Positions 59,490 to 64,000 of a stretch of 64,000 bases of DNA are shown here, piece by piece. Position numbers and translations under genes: made by a program. The stretch comes from Kalaharituber pfeilii (lineage: Eukaryota > Ascomycota > Pezizomycetes > Pezizales > Pezizaceae). Numbering within the stretch: position 1 is the first letter of the stretch; every line of letters starts with the position of its first letter. The notes below the pieces were generated by a model, which was given only the letters and a program-made list of their open reading frames with translations, searched no databases and had not been told where the DNA came from. The stretch lies in NCBI GenBank assembly GCA_015179045.1, contig WHUZ01000007.1:1476501-1540500 (forward strand), written 5' to 3'.

Positions 59490-60438
59490 TTATGGTGAAA
59501 GGCCAGAGCGTGGTCGGATGTAGCCAGTGCGAGTGAGCGGTGCGTCCCAGGCCGCCCGCCTAGTCTGTAAGCCTGACTGGCCCAAAGACTTGCTGGACTT
59601 GTTGGCCATGAACTAACCAGTTATCAGATTCTAAAATATGGCATTGGTGAAACGTGTTCAGACAACAACTAGTCTTGCATTAGTGGCTTGTGTACATGCA
59701 AAGTATTGCTGCCATCGTTCTATTTGTAATTGTATCTAGTGCAGACGTGAGTGCTTATGTATAAAGCTTCTTGCCAAGCCGACGCTATACGTCGAAAGCG
59801 AACTGCTACAACCACAAGAAATACACCATTTGAGAGGTACAGTTCAGAAAAGATTGGAAGAGAAGAAACAGCCTACTCGAACCCAACCAATTCTCCTACC
59901 CACCCAATTCTCACACACAACCAATTCACCAGGCAGCTCCCTTCCCTCATCTCCGATCTCCCTTATGGTTTCCTTATAGCTATAGCCATACATTACTATC
60001 ATCGAACCGTCGGCCCAACAGCGGTAGTACATCAAAGTTTAGTCTGTTAATCCGTGTTCTTACTCCTGAGGCTACTCTACCCTTCTACTCAATTTGCTGC
60101 GGTCTCTACGCCCCTCTCAACCGCCACCGTAAAGGCCCTTACTAGGGTAGGCATCTACAGTTTGTTCTCACTTCATTTTATTATTGATTTTTTACTTACT
60201 ATGTGAGCAGCTACCCTTTGCTCGCAGCAGCAACCCCTTACTTGAACCTGTCACTTTCATTCGAATTCGCCGGACCGGCCGAACTCTTGATTTTTCGCTT
60301 GCTTGTTACTTCTTCACTCCTCTTTTTTACTTTTCACTAGACTGTTCTCTGTGTAAATATTCTGTGTATAGTGCCTGAATATTTACATTGTTAGCACCTT
60401 AACTATTTGTGCGTAGTGCCTAATAGTTTTGGTGGAAT
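59490..60438. other. Gene-free stretch
   Basis: No gene seen. The last 100 bp, rich in short repeats of TGTGTA.AGTGCCTGAATA type, could be the leader of the element that follows. Confidence 0.35.
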
Positions 60439-61812
60439 ATGTCTGACGTTGAAGGGGAAGAGAGGTTTGACTGTGTTCAAGCAGTGAATGTTGAGATTGA
60501 GAGGGCTATACCTATTAGGAAATCGGGGGAATACGCGGAAACCTTCCATAAGTCAAATAACAGCAGAAAATGACATTTGAAGACTCGTGGAAGGGAGCTA
60601 TATACATTCTAAGGAGCTATTCAGGTCGACCGCTATATATTACAGCATGTTGATAAATTCGAATTCCTCACGAGAATGCATAGTGGATCCCTATTACGAA
60701 CGAAGCAGGAGAAGGAAGTGACATAGGGTGAACTGAAGGGCTGGAGAGATTATCCGGAACCTGGTGAATAGTTTTAATAAAATTCCAACGGCAGCTGCTG
60801 TCTCACATGAGCTGCAGCTCCCTCTGTGTTGATACCCCCTAATAGCAATACTCTCGAACTGGTTTGCTGCTGCCAAACCTCCGATTTGCTTCCTAAACCG
60901 GGTTGCCATTCCCAGCTGTTAGATATACCCTCGACGGCTTGCCGCTCGCAACCCCTGGGCCCAGATATGCCCCTCAAACCGGCTCGCTGCTCACAATCCC
61001 CGCCCCAGATATACCCACAGGCCCGAATATACCCTCCAAACCAGTTCACCACCGCTCTCAACACTCTAAGTCAAAGTCAAATTCAGCTGCTGAAGTACTG
61101 GCAGCTGATTATACCAACTGTTACGGGTTCACCGCGACCGTAGTGTGGGCGGCCGGTGGAGTGCGCGAAAATGCGAAAAATGCACACGCATACGAAATGC
61201 GCATATGCGACGCAAGCGATATGTGAGCCGACGCTGGCAGGCGGCATCGCAATCGCATAAATGAGCACTATATGAGCTACGCAGAGGACTAGCGAGCATC
61301 GCTAGTCAAGTGTCTTTTTGGCCTGGCGGACGGTAACTCTCTGCGTTTACCACCTCCGTTACAAACTCGAGGTTGGAAAAAACTATCATCTGGACGAGTC
61401 CTGGATCGAAATTATCTTATTGCTCGACTACGACAGTTGGAGGGTCAGAAAAATGTGAATGATTATCATATTGACCTTGATTCAGACTCTAATAACTCTC
61501 TTGAGTCTTCTGTAGATGGTCCGAATCAAAGTACTCCGACAGATAGGCTTACTACTAATATACTAGAAGTTAAAGGGGGGGGTCAACTACTGGTGGGAAA
61601 GGAGGAAAATGGCAGGCTAGAGGGCAAGGGAGTGGTAAAAGGGGACGAACTAGGGCTGCAAAAGATACAGATAATAAGATAGTAGGAAAGTCAATAGCAT
61701 TATCTGGAGCTACTGACTCTCGGCCACCACCACCCCGTCCTTCTACACCTGAGGAAGTAATTCAGCAAATGCAGCAGCTGCAGCAGCTAGTTTCAGGCCT
61801 TGCGAATAGAGC
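60439..61812 (+). pseudogene. Mobile-element-like ORF, split by a MITE and by a G8 frameshift
   Basis: It opens MSDVEGEERFDCVQAVNVEI (60439-60573, then stop). From 60903 an open frame with Pro-rich repeated phrases (ATPGPRYAPQ, IPAPDIPTGPNIPSKP) runs to the MITE at 61120. After the MITE the same frame resumes (TRGWKKLSSGRVLDRNYL) to 61575-61582. There eight G break the frame by one base; the next frame continues with Gly/Lys/Arg-rich sequence (KWQARGQGSGKRGRTRA) and STPEEVIQQMQQLQQLV up to a GTAAGT at 61813. The MITE length (243 bp) is a multiple of three, so removing it restores the frame. I cannot name the family; a retroelement gag or a repeated accessory gene are both possible. Confidence 0.45.
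61120..61362. mobile_element. MITE-like element, GTTACGG family, copy 2
   Basis: 243 bp from GTTACGGGTTCACCGCGACC to TACCACCTCCGTTAC, same family as 33113-33254. The middle is about 100 bp longer and carries short palindromic repeats around GCATATGCG. AACT precedes it and follows one base after it, a possible target duplication. It interrupts an open frame that continues on both sides. Confidence 0.8.
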
Positions 61813-62170
61813 TGTAAGTTATTCTAGCCTATATTGCATATGCTATCATATACTATAGCCATTAATGACTAAGTCTTACTATAGAAAAGATAGATATAGA
61901 CCTATTGATAGATAATATGCAGAAGGTTGAGGAGGGGGTGGTAATTTAACATTATTAATGCATATGTTGATATAGCAAGTGAACTATTGCTGACAGAATT
62001 GATACAATATGCTAGAATTGTAGTATCAGCTATGCTGTACATATAACTGTTTACTGTAAGCTGCTAGCATGTCTGTTGCACAAGATATAGCCAAATATAG
62101 TATCTCCGTCGTATCTTGGTCGACGATCGTATCCCGATATAAAACAGTAGTTGCATTCTTACTGTGACCT
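61813..62170. other. Gene-free stretch
   Basis: AT-rich DNA between the split ORF and the next MITE; no gene. Confidence 0.4.
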
Positions 62171-62173
62171 TTA

Positions 62174-62543
62174 GCGGTATTCAGATAAGAAAAATCTGGC
62201 TGGATTTCAGATTTTCATCAAGTCCAGAAAAATCCGGTCATCTCGATACCAAATTTTATCTGGTTTTTTCATGTTATAAACCAGTTCAACCAGTTTATTT
62301 TCGCGAAATAAACCCGGACCCAAAATCCACCAGAATTTATGCACACCAAGCCTAGAATACTTTATCTGGACCCACAATATGCACCACATATGCAACACCA
62401 TATGTAGTTGTCTCAGATATCCGACTGAATTTATTTCGTGCAAAAACACGAAAATAAACTGTTTAACTAGTTTATACCTCGAAACCCCTGATAAGATTTT
62501 GAAAGCCGAAAAATCTGGCCTGATTTTTCTAATCTGAATACCG
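62174..62543. mobile_element. MITE flanked by TTA, long inverted repeats
   Basis: The left end GCGGTATTCAGATAAGAAAA and the right end read inward (CGGTATTCAGATTAGAAAAA) pair over about 35 bp. A second inner pair (around CAGTTTATTTTCG, near 62290 and 62450) extends the inverted structure. TTA lies on both outer edges (62171-62173 and 62544-62546). A 3-bp TWA duplication and a size of 370 bp fit PIF/Harbinger-type MITEs. No coding capacity. Confidence 0.75.
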
Positions 62544-62546
62544 TTA

Positions 62547-64000
62547 ATGCAATATTGTCTCCTCACAGCTTTTCTATAAAGGGCTGAAACAAAATCAATG
62601 AATAAATTGAACAATATATTGCTGGATACAAAAGCTTACTTACCTTTTCCTTCCTCCAATTTTCCCAATAATCCTTGCTTTTCGATGCACTAACGTTTCA
62701 GGAGAAAGCGATTTCTCTTTTCAGTAGCATGGTATTGAGATAAATCCCATGCCATTTCAACTTGTAATTTACAACTGAGATAACAGCGAAGATGGAAAAA
62801 TAATAATCTGGGCACGAGTATAGTTCGTCTCCTCTACACACAGATTTGGTAACCTCATGCCCCAGAAGATCCCCGGAGCAATATAGAGGAGATACTCCGT
62901 AATACGGGACCTATCTGGGCACATGTAATTCTCCATTCTCATTAACCTACAATTAGATTGGGATTCTTGTTCCCACGTCTCATACCTGGTCCCGTGACTC
63001 TCATACCGAAAAAAATTTGGCTCAAGTATAAATACATATGGTTCCTATTCTCGACTATGTATTCTTCAATTGCAAAACAAATAGTTCATGTAATACTAGC
63101 ATATAGCAACAGAAATCACCCGTATGCTAAAGCAAATAACGGGCCCAGGGCCAAAGATTAAGCCAGGGCACATGCCAAGACTATTGACTACAGTGCTGAC
63201 ATAAGTGCACCCGCTTGGCATCGGCCTTGGCGACAAAAACCCTCCCCACTTGCAAATATGCGTGCTATGTGATATATGAAGTTTCCTTCTCAATAATTTT
63301 TTCCCCCACTTTGATGCATCCTTCGAATCACTGAAGCAGTACCACGTTCCCAGCAGCGCTACAGGGCTTCTTGTCACATTAATTGGTCAGTCTCTATTTG
63401 GTTCCTTCGATGCCCACTTGTTTAATCGAGAAGCGAGCCAACTTCTCAGTTCTATGAGGAAATTTAACCATATATCTGTTCTGGCGATTTCTCTGTGAGC
63501 CATGAACTAACATGCACTACCATCTGATTTTTTTACTTTGGCGATATTCAGAATCGACGAATTGCTATCTCAAGCTAGTGTCCATTAACTCACTGCAATA
63601 GGTACAACAACACTTTGGTTGGTTTTAATAGGTGCAATCGGTATGTAAAGTTCAATTCCATTTGGGTTTATCTCTTTGAAATTGACCACAATGGATTTGC
63701 CGCATGTGATGATACAATTCTTCTATCAGTTCTGCTTCTGTACCATACAAGCTGAAGAAACAAAATTACCAAGCTCAACAGTCTGAAATATGCAACCATC
63801 GCGGCAGATCATTGTTAACTCAGCAATTTATAGGCAATGAATTCCGTACTAACTTCTATGACATGCCTTAGATTTTATACTATTCCTTTAAACGGTACTT
63901 TCACCTCTTTCCTCGTCGCTACATCTGATTTTCTATTGTTACAGTATGATGACCCAAGTCAATCCATTCAACGAGTCCTCCATCCCCAGCTTTGTGCTCT
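62547..64000. other. Gene-free stretch to window end
   Basis: No supportable gene. A 93-codon minus-strand ORF at 63096-63377 has no family resemblance. Confidence 0.4.

Noticed and set aside
1..64000. CRISPR arrays, rRNA genes, bacterial operon features
   Set aside because: None seen; gene structure and protein families are fungal nuclear.

Overview
The window looks like nuclear DNA of a filamentous ascomycete fungus. The genes are intron-bearing with short introns (mostly 50-90 nt, GT...AG), the protein set is fungal (THI6, URA6, RRP15, RRP36, CMS1, BUD32, a fungal DUF2470-like membrane protein, a NACHT/WD40-type NLR relic), and genes are split by long AT-rich or T-tract spacers and many small transposon relics. 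The low gene density (about 17 genes in 64 kb), the 11-exon BCKDH gene and the mobile-element debris fit a repeat-rich genome such as a truffle-like Pezizomycete. That placement is inference, not proof.

Layout. 1-1.1 kb: 3' end of an ING-family PHD-finger gene, followed by long T tracts. 3.7-6.1 kb: broken NLR (STAND) gene with a WD40 repeat array. 9.5-11.5 kb: branched-chain 2-oxoacid dehydrogenase E1 alpha. 13.8-14.75 kb: isochorismatase-like hydrolase with a signal peptide. 18.8-22.7 kb: divergent pair of a DUF2470-like membrane protein and the tRNA pseudouridine synthase PUS7 (with an apparent -1 frameshift in a G8 run). 24.1-26 kb: thiamine biosynthesis THI6. 27.6-28.5 kb: RRP15. 31.1-34.6 kb: divergent pair of a UBE3D/Ipa1-like E2-binding protein and inositol polyphosphate multikinase, with a MITE between them. 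35.5-37.1 kb: UMP/CMP kinase and a small mitochondrial membrane protein. 40-42.2 kb: BUD32 kinase and a beta-carbonic anhydrase. 43.5-47.1 kb: CMS1 and IMP dehydrogenase, convergent. 47.6-50.3 kb: DNA-transposon relics. 51.1-52.9 kb: transmembrane RING-H2 protein. 53.4-54.8 kb: RVS161/HOB3-like BAR-domain pseudogene split by a foldback element. 56-57.5 kb: RRP36. 58.9-64 kb: an unrecognised cysteine-rich gene, a mobile-element-like ORF disrupted by a MITE, and a TTA-flanked MITE.

Most intact genes are housekeeping. Three work in ribosome or small-subunit biogenesis (RRP15, RRP36, CMS1), two in tRNA modification (PUS7; BUD32 of KEOPS), and two in nucleotide metabolism (URA6, IMPDH). They do not form a cluster with one shared pathway. 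The unusual content is in the accessory DNA: a NACHT-less NLR relic, several apparently distinct inverted-repeat element families (one with two copies here, one copy inside an ORF and the other inside a divergent promoter), and two separate ORFs that each fail by one base in a G8 homopolymer. I did not find a convincing new multi-gene system.
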